This document shows positions 17,224 to 26,717 of a stretch of DNA of 64,000 nt, one piece after another (position 1 is the first letter of the stretch; each line of letters begins with the position of its first letter). Under the pieces are notes generated by a model. It saw only the letters and a program-made list of their open reading frames with translations, did not search any database and had not been told where the DNA came from. Origin of the DNA: Neopusillimonas maritima (GTDB taxonomy: Bacteria > Pseudomonadota > Gammaproteobacteria > Burkholderiales > Burkholderiaceae_B); the NCBI RefSeq assembly GCF_040930455.2, contig NZ_CP170494.1, one strand, 5' to 3'. A program made the position numbers and the translations under genes.

Positions 17224-18882
17224 ATGACAAAATATGTATTTGTAACGGGTGGGGTGGTGTCTTCGCTAGGCAAAGGCATCGCTGCTGCTTCTCTGGCTGC
17301 CATTCTTGAATCGCGCGGTTTGCGCGTCACCATGTTGAAACTGGATCCCTACATTAATGTGGATCCAGGTACCATGAGCCCTTTCCAGCACGGAGAGGTC
17401 TTCGTGACTGAAGATGGAGCCGAAACCGATCTCGACCTGGGCCACTACGAGCGCTTTATTTCCACGCGCATGCGCAAGGTGAATAATTTCACCACCGGGC
17501 AAATTTATGAGTCCGTCTTGCGCAAAGAGCGCCGTGGCGATTACCTCGGTAAAACGGTTCAGGTCATTCCGCACATCACCAACGAAATCCAGGACTTCAT
17601 CGCACGTGGCGCCAAGGCGGCTTACGACGGAAATGCCGATATCGCCATTGTGGAAATTGGCGGTACGGTGGGCGACATCGAATCTTTGCCTTTCCTGGAA
17701 GCGGCGCGTCAAATGAGCCTGCGCCTGGGGCGCAATCAGGCTGCGTTTGTGCATCTTACTTTGGTGCCTTATATTCCATCGGCCGGCGAACTGAAAACCA
17801 AGCCCACCCAGCACTCGGTGCAAAAACTGCGTGAAATCGGTATCTATCCGCATGCTTTGTTGTGCCGCGCCGACCGTCGGATTCCCGACGATGAGCGTGC
17901 AAAAATTTCACTGTTTTCAAATGTGCCGCTTGATGCCGTCATCTCGGTTTGGGATGTCGACTCAATTTACAAAATCCCGGCCATGCTGCATGCACAGGGG
18001 CTGGACAATCTTGTTTGTGAAGCATTGGCCCTTACCGCCCCTCCGGCTGATTTGTCGGAATGGAATCAGCTGGTTGCGGCTATTGAAAACCCACGCAACG
18101 AGATTCGTATCGGCATGGTTGGCAAATACGTTGATTTAACCGAATCATATAAATCATTAACCGAAGCACTGATTCACGCCGGGATTCATACCGAGTCGCA
18201 TGTTTCCATTGAATATATCGATTCCGAGGTAATAGAAACGCAAGGGCCGGAATGTCTCGCTCATCTCGATGCCATTTTGGTGCCGGGTGGTTTCGGCAAG
18301 CGGGGTACCGAAGGCAAAATTGCCGCCATTCGTTATGCCCGTGAAAATAATGTGCCTTATCTTGGCATCTGTTTAGGTATGCAGCTTGCCGTCGTTGAGT
18401 TCGCCCGTAACGTGGCGCAGCTGGGTGGCGCGAACAGTACCGAGTTCGACCCTTCCACTCCGCATCCGGTGGTGGCGCTTATTACGGAATGGCAGGACCG
18501 CGAAGGGCGGGTTGAAAAGCGCGATGAGTCATCCGACCTGGGCGGTACTATGCGTAAAGGCGCGCAACGCTGCCCCGTTAAACCGGGAACCAGGGCGCAA
18601 CGCATATACGGAGACGAGGTTTATGAGCGGCATCGTCACCGTTACGAGGTGAATAACGTGTATGTATCACGCCTGGAAGAGTCGGGGTTGGTTATTAGTG
18701 CCCGTACACCCACCGAGCAATTGCCTGAAATTATGGAGTTACCTGATCACCCCTGGTTTATGGGCGTGCAGTTTCACCCCGAATTCACATCAACGCCGCG
18801 TAGCGGCCACCCGCTGTTTACGAGTTACATCAAAGCGGCGCTTGCGCATCAGGCGCAGCGCAAGCAAAAGGCACTTGTATGA
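17224..18882 (+). CDS. pyrG: CTP synthase
   Basis: Makes CTP from UTP, ATP and glutamine. 552 residues. The N-terminal amidoligase domain begins TKYVFVTGGVVSSLGKGI (P-loop) with LDPYINVDPGTMSPFQHGEV. The C-terminal class I glutaminase has GICLGMQ (nucleophile Cys) and FHPEFTSTP (His/Glu). The stop overlaps the kdsA start (ATGA), so pyrG-kdsA form an operon; pyrG-kdsA-eno order is typical of proteobacteria. Confidence 0.98.
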   Translation: MTKYVFVTGGVVSSLGKGIAAASLAAILESRGLRVTMLKLDPYINVDPGTMSPFQHGEVFVTEDGAETDLDLGHYERFISTRMRKVNNFTTGQIYESVLRKERRGDYLGKTVQVIPHITNEIQDFIARGAKAAYDGNADIAIVEIGGTVGDIESLPFLEAARQMSLRLGRNQAAFVHLTLVPYIPSAGELKTKPTQHSVQKLREIGIYPHALLCRADRRIPDDERAKISLFSNVPLDAVISVWDVDSIYKIPAMLHAQGLDNLVCEALALTAPPADLSEWNQLVAAIENPRNEIRIGMVGKYVDLTESYKSLTEALIHAGIHTESHVSIEYIDSEVIETQGPECLAHLDAILVPGGFGKRGTEGKIAAIRYARENNVPYLGICLGMQLAVVEFARNVAQLGGANSTEFDPSTPHPVVALITEWQDREGRVEKRDESSDLGGTMRKGAQRCPVKPGTRAQRIYGDEVYERHRHRYEVNNVYVSRLEESGLVISARTPTEQLPEIMELPDHPWFMGVQFHPEFTSTPRSGHPLFTSYIKAALAHQAQRKQKALV

Positions 18883-19727
18883 AATTGTGCGGATTCGAAG
18901 CGGCGCTAGAAAACCCTTTTTTCCTTATTGCGGGTCCCTGTGTTATTGAGTCGCGCCAAATGGCCTTTGATACGGCCGGCCAACTCAAGGAAATGACCGC
19001 CGCCCTTGGAATTCCGTTTATTTACAAAAGTTCGTTTGATAAGGCCAATCGCAGCTCGGGCAAGTCGTTTCGGGGGCCCGGCATGCAAGAGGGCCTGCAA
19101 ATTCTGGCCGACGTTCGGGCGCAATTGGGCGTGCCGGTTTTAACCGATGTGCATGAGATCAGCCAGGTGAACGAAGTTGCGCAGGTGGTTGATATTATGC
19201 AAACCCCGGCGTTTCTGTGTCGGCAAACCGACTTTATCCAGGCTTGCGCCGCAACAGGGAAACCGGTCAATATCAAGAAAGGCCAGTTTCTGGCACCGCA
19301 TGACATGACACAGGTTGTGAACAAAGCGCGTGAAGCATCTTTGGACGCGGGCCACGACGGCAATAACATACTGGTGTGCGAACGCGGTGTTTCGTTCGGC
19401 TACAACAATTTAGTGTCGGATATGCGTTCGTTGGCTATCATGCGTGAAACCGGGTGTCCGGTCGTGTTCGATGCAACGCATTCCGTACAACTGCCGGGTG
19501 GGTTGGGAAATGCGTCCGGCGGGCAACGAGAGTTCGTTCCGGTGTTGGCAAGGGCTGCAGTTGCAGTGGGTATTGCGGGCCTGTTTATGGAAACACACCC
19601 TGAACCCGAGAAGGCGTTGTCCGACGGGCCCAACGCAGTGCCGTTGCATTTAATGCCCAGTTTATTGAAATCGTTGGTCAGTATCGATCGTTGCGTTAAG
19701 GAAAACGGCCTGTTTGCGTTCGATTGA
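18879..19727 (+). CDS. kdsA: 3-deoxy-D-manno-octulosonate-8-phosphate synthase
   Basis: Condenses phosphoenolpyruvate and arabinose-5-phosphate to KDO-8-phosphate for the LPS inner core. 282 residues. Typical features: FFLIAGPCVIESRQM, YKSSFDKANRSS, RGPGMQEGL, LTDVHE, KKGQFLAPHDM and FDATHSVQLPGG. A cysteine in the N-terminal AGPC segment is present in all KdsA, so it does not decide the metal type. Overlaps pyrG by 4 bases. Confidence 0.97.
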   Translation: MKLCGFEAALENPFFLIAGPCVIESRQMAFDTAGQLKEMTAALGIPFIYKSSFDKANRSSGKSFRGPGMQEGLQILADVRAQLGVPVLTDVHEISQVNEVAQVVDIMQTPAFLCRQTDFIQACAATGKPVNIKKGQFLAPHDMTQVVNKAREASLDAGHDGNNILVCERGVSFGYNNLVSDMRSLAIMRETGCPVVFDATHSVQLPGGLGNASGGQREFVPVLARAAVAVGIAGLFMETHPEPEKALSDGPNAVPLHLMPSLLKSLVSIDRCVKENGLFAFD

Positions 19728-19747
19728 CCCTATTAGGCGGAAAGGCT

Positions 19748-21124
19748 ATGGAATTATCGTTCCTTGGGGCGGCAGGCACTGTTACCGGCTCGCGTCATTT
19801 GCTCGAATCCGGCGGTAAACGTGTCCTGGTCGATTGCGGACTGTTTCAGGGGTTGAAGTTTTTACGTCAACGCAATTGGGCTCCTTTCCCGGTTAACCCA
19901 GCCGCCATCGATGCGGTTGTGCTAACTCATGCACATCTTGATCACTCCGGTTATTTGCCACGCCTGGTGCGCGATGGGTTCAAAGGGCCAATTTATGCGT
20001 CACCGGCCACGCTGGAGCTGGCCGAGGTGCTGCTGCTCGACAGTGCACACATTCAGGAGTCCGACGCCGAGTTCGCCAACAGGCATAAACTGTCTTCTCA
20101 TGAGCCGGCCCTGCCGCTTTACACAAGAAAGGACGCGCAACGTGCCATTGACTTGTTTCAGCCTCTTGAGCGTGGTTCGTTTCACCCGATAGCCGGAAAT
20201 ATAAAGATCAAGCTGCATCGGGCCGGACACATATTGGGCGCGTCCATTGTGGAAGTGAAGTGGGATGGCCGTACCCTGGTATTTTCCGGTGACTTGGGTC
20301 GTTATAACGATCCGGTTATGCCTGATCCCGATCTTATCGAGCAAGCCGATTATCTGGTTTTGGAGTCCACGTACGGTGATCGCTCCCACGATACAAGCCC
20401 GCCAGAGAGCGTTTTGGAAGCGTTGATAGTGCGCACTGCAGAACGGGGCGGGACGGTTGTAATTCCTGCGTTTGCAGTCGGGCGAGTGCAACTGCTGCTT
20501 TATTATTTGCATCGTTTGCGCTCGCAAAACCGGTTGCCGCAGAACATGCCTATTTATCTCGACAGCCCCATGTCGGTCAGGGCTCAGGAAATTCATTGCG
20601 ACTATCCGGGCGAACAGAAATTAACTAAAGCACAAGTGCGCGATGTTAATGCCGTGGCAACCCGTATTGAAAGTGTGGAAGAGTCCAAGGCTTTGGATAC
20701 GTCAGTGATGCCGAAAATTATTATTTCGGCAAGTGGAATGGCGACGGGGGGGCGCGTTATTCATCATTTGAAACGCTATGCACCCGACCCCCGTTCGTCA
20801 GTTTTGTTCGCCGGTTATCAGGCGGCCGGAACGCGCGGCGCTAAAATGCTGGCTGGGGCTCAAACAATTAAAATTCACGGTGAGTATATTCCGGTGAAAG
20901 CCGAGCTCGATAATCTTTCTATGCTTTCCGCCCATGCCGATGCGAATGAAATTCTGCGTTGGTTAGGTGGTTTTCGCCAGGCGCCTTCGCATACTTTCCT
21001 GGTGCATGGCGAACCCGAGGCGGCGGACGCCTTACGTTGTCGTATTAAAGACGAGCTGGGCTGGCGTGTGAGAGCCGTTGAGCATCTTGAAAAAGTAGAC
21101 TTGACGCATCACGAGCGAAGGTAA
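19748..21124 (+). CDS. MBL-fold/beta-CASP nuclease-like protein
   Basis: 458 residues from ATG 19748, preceded by GGAAAGG; a TTG overlapping the kdsA stop at 19724 is the alternative. The metallo-beta-lactamase core shows HAHLDHSGYLPRL (zinc motif 2), FSGDLGRYNDP, and a beta-CASP insertion with PAFAVGRVQLLLYYL, SASGMATGGRVIHHL and VHGEPEAADAL. It resembles the CPSF73/Ysh1-like RNases, so RNA processing is likely, but the bacterial subfamily is poorly characterised. Between kdsA and eno. Confidence 0.9.
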   Translation: MELSFLGAAGTVTGSRHLLESGGKRVLVDCGLFQGLKFLRQRNWAPFPVNPAAIDAVVLTHAHLDHSGYLPRLVRDGFKGPIYASPATLELAEVLLLDSAHIQESDAEFANRHKLSSHEPALPLYTRKDAQRAIDLFQPLERGSFHPIAGNIKIKLHRAGHILGASIVEVKWDGRTLVFSGDLGRYNDPVMPDPDLIEQADYLVLESTYGDRSHDTSPPESVLEALIVRTAERGGTVVIPAFAVGRVQLLLYYLHRLRSQNRLPQNMPIYLDSPMSVRAQEIHCDYPGEQKLTKAQVRDVNAVATRIESVEESKALDTSVMPKIIISASGMATGGRVIHHLKRYAPDPRSSVLFAGYQAAGTRGAKMLAGAQTIKIHGEYIPVKAELDNLSMLSAHADANEILRWLGGFRQAPSHTFLVHGEPEAADALRCRIKDELGWRVRAVEHLEKVDLTHHERR

Positions 21125-21201
21125 TGGGCATAGCCGGGCATCGCAGTACAATGCTTTTCTAATTCAATGACTTTTTAAATTCAGGCAGGGTATTTCAAAT
21201 C

Positions 21202-22488
21202 ATGAGTGCTATTGTAGATATCATCGGGCGCGAGATTCTGGATTCGCGCGGGAACCCAACCGTTGAGTGTGATGTATTGCTGGAGTCCGGTGCAATGGGT
21301 CGAGCTGCGGTTCCTTCGGGTGCATCAACCGGGGCGCGCGAAGCCATTGAGTTGCGTGACGGCGATCAAACCCGTTATCTGGGCAAAGGCGTATTGAAAG
21401 CCGTTGAACATTTGAATACCGAGATATCCGAAGCGCTGATGGGTTTGGATGCCCAAGAGCAGACGTTTGTTGATCGCACATTAATCGACCTCGATGGAAC
21501 GGAATCAAAAGGTCGTCTGGGCGCTAATGCGATTTTGGCAGCCAGTATGGCGGTTGCACGTGCCGCCGCTGACGATTCAGGTCTTTCACTGTATCGGTAT
21601 TTCGGTGGGAGTGGCCCGATGCAAATGCCGGTGCCGATGATGAACGTTATTAATGGCGGCGCGCACGCGAACAATACGCTCGATATGCAGGAGTTCATGA
21701 TTCTCCCGGTGGGTGCGAGCAGCTTCCGTGAGTCGCTACGCATGGGCGCCGAGGTTTTTCATGCGCTTAAAAAACTGATTCACGACCAGGGCATGTCGAC
21801 CGCGGTGGGCGATGAAGGTGGTTTTGCGCCGAATGTCGCCAATCATGAGGCGGCAATTCAGTTGATTCTCCAGGCGATTGATGCGGCCGGCTACGAGGCG
21901 GGTTCTCAAATTGCCTTGGGTCTTGATTGCGCCAGCTCCGAGTTTTATCGCGATGGTAAATACCATTTGGCCGGTGAAGGAGGCGTGTCTCTCGAGGCTG
22001 CCGATTTCGCGAACCTGTTGGCAACCTGGTGCGATAAATATCCCATTATTACCATTGAAGATGGTATGGCCGAGAATGATTGGGATGGTTGGAAAATCTT
22101 AACGGATCAGTTGGGCAAGAAAGTGCAACTGGTGGGTGATGACCTTTTCGTGACCAACACCGCCATTTTGAAGCAGGGTATCGAGCAAGGCGTTGCCAAT
22201 TCCATTCTGATCAAAATCAACCAGATCGGGACACTGACCGAAACTTTCGCCGCGATTGAAATGGCCAAGCGTGCAGGTTATACCGCAGTCATTTCTCATC
22301 GTTCGGGTGAAACGGAAGACGCTACCATTGCCGATATTGCAGTGGCAACTAACGCCATGCAAATCAAAACAGGATCATTGTCACGCTCCGACCGCATGGC
22401 CAAGTACAACCAGTTGCTTCGCATCGAGGAAGAGCTCGCTGAAGTGGCATCGTTCCCCGGTCGCGAGGCTTTCTACAACTTGCGTTAA
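21202..22488 (+). CDS. eno: Enolase
   Basis: Converts 2-phosphoglycerate to phosphoenolpyruvate; in proteobacteria also a degradosome component. 428 residues. Motifs: ILDSRGNPTVECDV at the start, GAHANNTLDMQEFMI, TAVGDEGGFAPN, TIEDGMAENDWDGW, LVGDDLFVTN, LIKINQIGTLTETF and SHRSGETEDATIAD with catalytic lysine and serine. ftsB follows 45 bases later, a very common order. Confidence 0.98.
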   Translation: MSAIVDIIGREILDSRGNPTVECDVLLESGAMGRAAVPSGASTGAREAIELRDGDQTRYLGKGVLKAVEHLNTEISEALMGLDAQEQTFVDRTLIDLDGTESKGRLGANAILAASMAVARAAADDSGLSLYRYFGGSGPMQMPVPMMNVINGGAHANNTLDMQEFMILPVGASSFRESLRMGAEVFHALKKLIHDQGMSTAVGDEGGFAPNVANHEAAIQLILQAIDAAGYEAGSQIALGLDCASSEFYRDGKYHLAGEGGVSLEAADFANLLATWCDKYPIITIEDGMAENDWDGWKILTDQLGKKVQLVGDDLFVTNTAILKQGIEQGVANSILIKINQIGTLTETFAAIEMAKRAGYTAVISHRSGETEDATIADIAVATNAMQIKTGSLSRSDRMAKYNQLLRIEEELAEVASFPGREAFYNLR

Positions 22489-22499
22489 ACAACAGGTAT

Positions 22500-22518
22500 G
22501 CCCCCGAACCCCGGGGGC
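22500..22518. other. GC-rich hairpin between eno and ftsB
   Basis: GCCCCC (22500-22505) can pair with GGGGGC (22513-22518) around a 7-base loop. There is no U-run, so it is more likely an RNA-stability or pausing structure than a full terminator. Confidence 0.4.
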
Positions 22519-22533
22519 TGACAGGGAGCGGGC

Positions 22534-22821
22534 ATGCGATTGCTTCTGCTGGTGCTGGTGATACTGACCCTGGCGATTCAATATCCGTTGTGGTGGGGTA
22601 AAGACAGTTGGAGCCGGGTGGCGGAACTTGAGGCCAGAGTGGCCGAGCAGCAAGCCGAAAACGAAGCCCTCACGATGCGTAACAACGCTTTGGCAGCCGA
22701 GGTGCATGATTTGCGCGCCGGAACGACGGCTGTTGAAGAGCGTGCGCGGTCGGAATTGGGTATGGTGAAAGAGGGTGACGTTTTTGTGCGTATTTTGCGT
22801 TCCGATACAGCTCCCCGTTGA
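22534..22821 (+). CDS. ftsB: Cell division protein FtsB
   Basis: 95 residues. One N-terminal membrane helix (about 2-19, RLLLLVLVILTLAIQYPLWW) is followed by a coiled coil (about 27-63) and the conserved end ARSELGMVKEGDVFVRIL. FtsB joins FtsL and FtsQ at the septum and links divisome assembly to FtsWI activation. The second half is overlapped on the other strand by the TadE-like gene. Confidence 0.93.
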   Translation: MRLLLLVLVILTLAIQYPLWWGKDSWSRVAELEARVAEQQAENEALTMRNNALAAEVHDLRAGTTAVEERARSELGMVKEGDVFVRILRSDTAPR

Positions 22822-23668
22822 CGCAGCTTAGGTCTGAATCGGGCTCAGGCTCAATGGGCCCATTATTGGTGTTCGGGGCGTTGGGGTTGGTTTCTGGAAA
22901 GCCTTCAATTGGTTTGTGTTGCGGGGTATGCGGGGCTGTTTCCAGCTTGGTTTCAGCGTTTATTTCCGGTGAGGTCCCTTGCCAGGGTTTGCGGCTAACC
23001 CGTGTATGGATGGTGTCCGGCCAGAGTATGGGGTTGGATTGCATTACTACCTGTGCTTCCCGACGAATAATAAGTGGGCCCGGCGCTAGAGCAGATAAGC
23101 CCGGCACCAGCGGCGTGTATTGATAGGTTAGCAACAACGATAAGGTATTGGCCTGAAAAATGGTTTCGCCTGATTTCGGACCGATACCGTCTCCCCAGCC
23201 GTTTTCCATGGCCTTCAAGTGTTGTTCACGTTGATAACTATTGCGGATAGCCCGGTAATTGAGCGTGTTGCCGGGCAAGTTTGCCGGGAAGTCGCTGAAC
23301 ACGGCGACCGATGGCGAACGAATCTGAATATGCCAGGGAGACGCTTCCGTACTTGGCCTATTCCCATGCAAGGGAAGCGTGCTTTGTTTGAAGGCGAGGG
23401 CCATGGCAGAGGGATGAGCGTGGTGGATGCTGCCCGCTTTGGCGGCGCTGATAAGTGCCGCCCCGACAGCCTGACGTGTGTAAATCCAATGTGTTAGTTC
23501 GACTGCGCCAACCCCGGCGAGGATCATGGGTAACGTAATGAGCGAAAATTCAACCATGCTTGCGCCTTTTTCATATTGCGCGTATGCGCGGTGTAACACG
23601 GCACTGCCAGTTGTTTTCGGGAGGCATCGACTTGAAGGTGTGGCCACAGCCGGGTTGATTTTTGTCAT
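22670..23668 (-). CDS. TadE-like pseudopilin protein, orphan
   Basis: 332 residues. A short basic leader is followed by EKGASMVEFSLITLPMILAGVGAVEL (about 33-58), the TadE/TadG-type hydrophobic segment with the E-x-x-x-V-E-F pattern of pseudopilins. A central region of about 150 residues is extracytoplasmic in style; residues about 230-285 are rich in Pro, Asn and Thr. The last 50 residues are antisense to ftsB and look random, which suggests loss of the original stop. No tad/cpa genes are nearby, so function is unclear. It may be decaying. Confidence 0.65.
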   Translation of the reverse strand: MTKINPAVATPSSRCLPKTTGSAVLHRAYAQYEKGASMVEFSLITLPMILAGVGAVELTHWIYTRQAVGAALISAAKAGSIHHAHPSAMALAFKQSTLPLHGNRPSTEASPWHIQIRSPSVAVFSDFPANLPGNTLNYRAIRNSYQREQHLKAMENGWGDGIGPKSGETIFQANTLSLLLTYQYTPLVPGLSALAPGPLIIRREAQVVMQSNPILWPDTIHTRVSRKPWQGTSPEINAETKLETAPHTPQHKPIEGFPETNPNAPNTNNGPIEPEPDSDLSCVNGELYRNAKYAQKRHPLSPYPIPTAHALQQPSFRRANHAPRLPKRCYAS

Positions 23669-23726
23669 ACCCTTATTTTGGCTTTGCCCGAGATCGTTTG
23701 TCGATTGCGACTTCTACGGTAGGCGT

Positions 23727-24641
23727 TTAATGAATTGAGCGAGGGTGCGCATGAGCGCTGTCGGGATTGTGTGTAAACAAGCTTGCGCAATCAACCGCAT
23801 CGAATTGATAGGGTTTCCCGCAAAAATTGCACGAAACGTCGACCGTCTCACGCTCAGTCAGAATACTTTCCACTTCATCACGCCCAAGCATACGCAGCAT
23901 ATTGCCGACCCGTTCACGGGTACAAGGGCAATGCCACCGTATTGATTGCGGTTCAAAAGTCAGTAACGTTTCTTCCCAGAAGAGACGTTTGATTATTGTG
24001 TCGACACCCAGTTCGCGCAGCTCTTCGGGTTTTAAGGTATCGGCCAGCGTAACCGCGCGGTTCCATGACTCTTCTGATGAGGTATCTGCGTGGCCTCCGT
24101 GATCGGGCAGTTTTTGCAACAGCAAGCCACTACTGCTGTTTTCGTCGGCAGCCAGCCACAGGCGGGTGTCAAGCTGCTCGGAGTGTTGCATATAGTGTTC
24201 GAGCACTTGTGCAACGGTTTCGCCTTCAAGCGGCACAATTCCTTGGTAAGGTTGCAAGTCGGTTGTGTTCTTGTCTGGATCCAAAATAACGCTGAAACGC
24301 CCCTCACCTTGGGTGTTCAACAAACTTTGCAGTGATCCATTGTCGGGGATCTCGGCCCCTTCACGCAATGTGGCCGTCGCCCGAATTGTGAGATCGGCGT
24401 TGCACTCGACGACGATGAGCGAAACAGGGCCGTCGCCCTGTAATTGCAGTACCAGCGACCCATTGAACTTGATGTTCGATGCCAATAAGACGGCCGCCGA
24501 CATGAGCTCGCCCAATAAGTTACGAACGCAATCGGGCAGATGCTGATGGGCCATGCCGGTTTGCCAGGCCTGGGTTAACCGAACCGCCTGAATGCGGGTG
24601 CTGTTGTCTTGAAACAGGTATTTTTTAAGAAGGTCGCTCAT
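23727..24641 (-). CDS. hslO: Hsp33, redox-activated chaperonin
   Basis: Holdase chaperone switched on by oxidation when four zinc-binding cysteines form disulfides. 304 residues from ATG 24641 (MSDLLKKYLFQDN); an ATG three codons upstream is possible. The N-terminal substrate domain has LLGELMSAAVLLASNIKFNG. The C-terminal switch is intact: WHCPCTRERV (CxC) and CNFCGKPYQFD (CxxC) about 30 residues later. The gammaCA gene precedes it in the same direction by about 37 bases. Confidence 0.96.
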   Translation of the reverse strand: MSDLLKKYLFQDNSTRIQAVRLTQAWQTGMAHQHLPDCVRNLLGELMSAAVLLASNIKFNGSLVLQLQGDGPVSLIVVECNADLTIRATATLREGAEIPDNGSLQSLLNTQGEGRFSVILDPDKNTTDLQPYQGIVPLEGETVAQVLEHYMQHSEQLDTRLWLAADENSSSGLLLQKLPDHGGHADTSSEESWNRAVTLADTLKPEELRELGVDTIIKRLFWEETLLTFEPQSIRWHCPCTRERVGNMLRMLGRDEVESILTERETVDVSCNFCGKPYQFDAVDCASLFTHNPDSAHAHPRSIH

Positions 24642-24678
24642 GCCGACCATTTTAGCTTATTGGGGCGTTGAGCAGGCT

Positions 24679-25200
24679 TTACGCCAGCCTGACCAGATCG
24701 CGCTTGTACTCATGGCCGCGATCGATATAGTGCTGCGTGTTGGCATGCATTGTCTGGATTTCTTCGTCGCTCAGTTGGCGTAGGATTTTCCCGACACCCA
24801 CAACCAGTGAGCCATCGGGAATTTCGCGGCCTTCTGGAATAATAGCGCCGGCGCCAATCAGGCAGTTTCGCCCCACAACAGCATGGTTCAATACGATGGC
24901 CTGCATGCCGATAAGCGCCCCATCTTGTATTGTGCAGCCGTGCAACATGGCTTGATGCCCGACCGTAACACGGCGCCCGATATTCAGGGGGACGCCTTCA
25001 TCAACGTGCAGTACGCTGCTTTCCTGGACATTGCTTCCCTCGCCAATGGTAATGCGGGCATTGTCGCCGCGAATGGCAACGTTCGACCAGATGCTGACGC
25101 CGGCGGCCAGGTGAACGTCGCCGATGATATCGGCGCTGTCGAAAATGAACGTGTCCGGGTCAATGTTGGGTGTCAGGTTTTTGAATTGGTAGATAGGCAT
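24679..25200 (-). CDS. Gamma-class carbonic anhydrase-like protein
   Basis: 173 residues, left-handed beta-helix of hexapeptide repeats (VTVGHQ, AMLHGC, ALIGMQ, VGRNCL). Zinc ligand histidines are present: SSVLHVDEG and GHQAMLHG. This is the YrdA/PaaY/CaiE branch; members range from real carbonic anhydrases to thioesterase-like or maturation factors, so catalysis is not certain. The truncated AMP-ligase lies 22 bases upstream on the same strand. Confidence 0.9.
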   Translation of the reverse strand: MPIYQFKNLTPNIDPDTFIFDSADIIGDVHLAAGVSIWSNVAIRGDNARITIGEGSNVQESSVLHVDEGVPLNIGRRVTVGHQAMLHGCTIQDGALIGMQAIVLNHAVVGRNCLIGAGAIIPEGREIPDGSLVVGVGKILRQLSDEEIQTMHANTQHYIDRGHEYKRDLVRLA

Positions 25201-25222
25201 GGTTACAACAATGGAAAAGGTG

Positions 25223-26596
25223 TCAAAGGCTTAATGATACCGAACCATTGCTCTGGGCAGTTACCTGGCTGTCATTGGTTGAGTGATGCCCAACATACCA
25301 GAAATACCCATCGCGATCGATACTCGCGCATTCGCCCGTAAGATACCAGTCGCGTAGAAATGTTTGCTGGGTCGATGTGTCATCTTGCCAGTAACCCAGA
25401 AATAATGCCGGATCGGGAAAACCATGGATGTCGTATCGGTTGACGGCTATTTGCCCGCTGACGCCGGCCGGACACGGGCGCCCGGCGTCGTCGAGTACGG
25501 TGACCAAATGGCCTGGAAAAGCTTTGCCTATACTGCCTGGGCGCGCGGGCCAGCGAACATGGCTATGGCCGATAATATAAGGCGCTTCGGTTTGCCCGTA
25601 TACATGATTTGGCGTTAACCCCAGCATACTTTTACACCATTCATGGACTTGTTCAGAGGGGTGTTCGCCTGTTGACATAATGGCCCGTACCGACAGACCG
25701 CTGAAATCGACATTAGGCTCTTCCATGACGGCCCGTAAAGATGAATAAGGCAGGCTAACATTAGTTACTTTGTATTTATGCAGACATTCAATGGTTTGTC
25801 GGGTGGACAAATGGCCGTCAAGGGCGACAATCGGGCGACCGAAATACAGGCAGGGCAGCAACCCCCCTAAAAGACCGTCGGTATGGGTCCAGTAGTGTTG
25901 CGTCCAGAAAATATCTTTGGACTGCGGAAACCAATTCTGCGATGCGACGAACCCGGGCAAGACGCCAATTAATGCGCTATGCGGTAAAACAACCCCCTTC
26001 AGGGTGGGTGTGGGGCCGATGGGATAGAGCAAAAAGGCGGGGCTTGAGGAGAGCGTGGGGGCGACGTGCAAGTCGCTGTTCTGACGGGCCAGGAGGCTGC
26101 TCCACGATAGTGTTAACTCGTGCTGGAAACCGAAACTGATAATCTGGCTGAGTCCTGGATACTGACCATATGCTTGAAGGATGCCGGGTGCATGAGGCAT
26201 ATCTATGATGGCAGCCCGGACCTGGGCGTGACTCAGACGCTCGGTGACCTGTTTGGCGTTAAGAATAGCGGGAATCGGTACAACAATTGCACCAACTGCA
26301 AGAATTGCCATGCAGGCGGTAATGTATTCGGGTGATTGGCCCATGGCCACTGCAACCCGGTCACCGCGGCCGATACCCATTTTCAGCAGGCCATTAGCCA
26401 GTTTGCCCGTGGTTTCGGCCAGTTGGCCAAAAGTACGCACGGTTGTCTCGCCGAACTCGTTTTCGGCAAATACCGCTGGGCGACGCCCTTCCAGGGTGTT
26501 GGATGCCCATCGCAAAAGGCAATATTGCGCAATATTAAACTGTGATGGAACAAGCCAACGGAATGATGAGTACAGCTCCGGATACTGGTCGTTCAT
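25223..26596 (-). pseudogene. Acyl-CoA synthetase-like gene, damaged and truncated
   Basis: 457 residues from ATG 26596 (MNDQYPELYSSFRWLVPS). It aligns by eye with the medium-chain/aromatic acyl-CoA ligases: GRGDRVAVAMGQSPEYITACMAI, VYGQTEAPYIIGH, YLTGECASIDRDGYFWYVG. Two vital parts are broken. The P-loop, normally YTSGTTGxPKG, reads YPIGPTPTLKG. The protein stops just after FWYVGH, where GRxDD and the whole C-terminal domain of about 100 residues should follow, and the next gene starts 22 bases later, so that domain is deleted. Acyl-AMP formation is unlikely. The frame is otherwise open, so a recent loss or a repurposed binding protein are both possible. Confidence 0.75.
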
Positions 26597-26717
26597 AGGT
26601 GTCCGATAAATCAACGGCGCGCACTATTGGCGCGGTAGCTGTGTTACCGGTGCAAGCATGAACGAAGCAGGCTATCTATGCAACGATTTATTGTTACAAA
26701 GCCTCAAAGGCTAGGGT

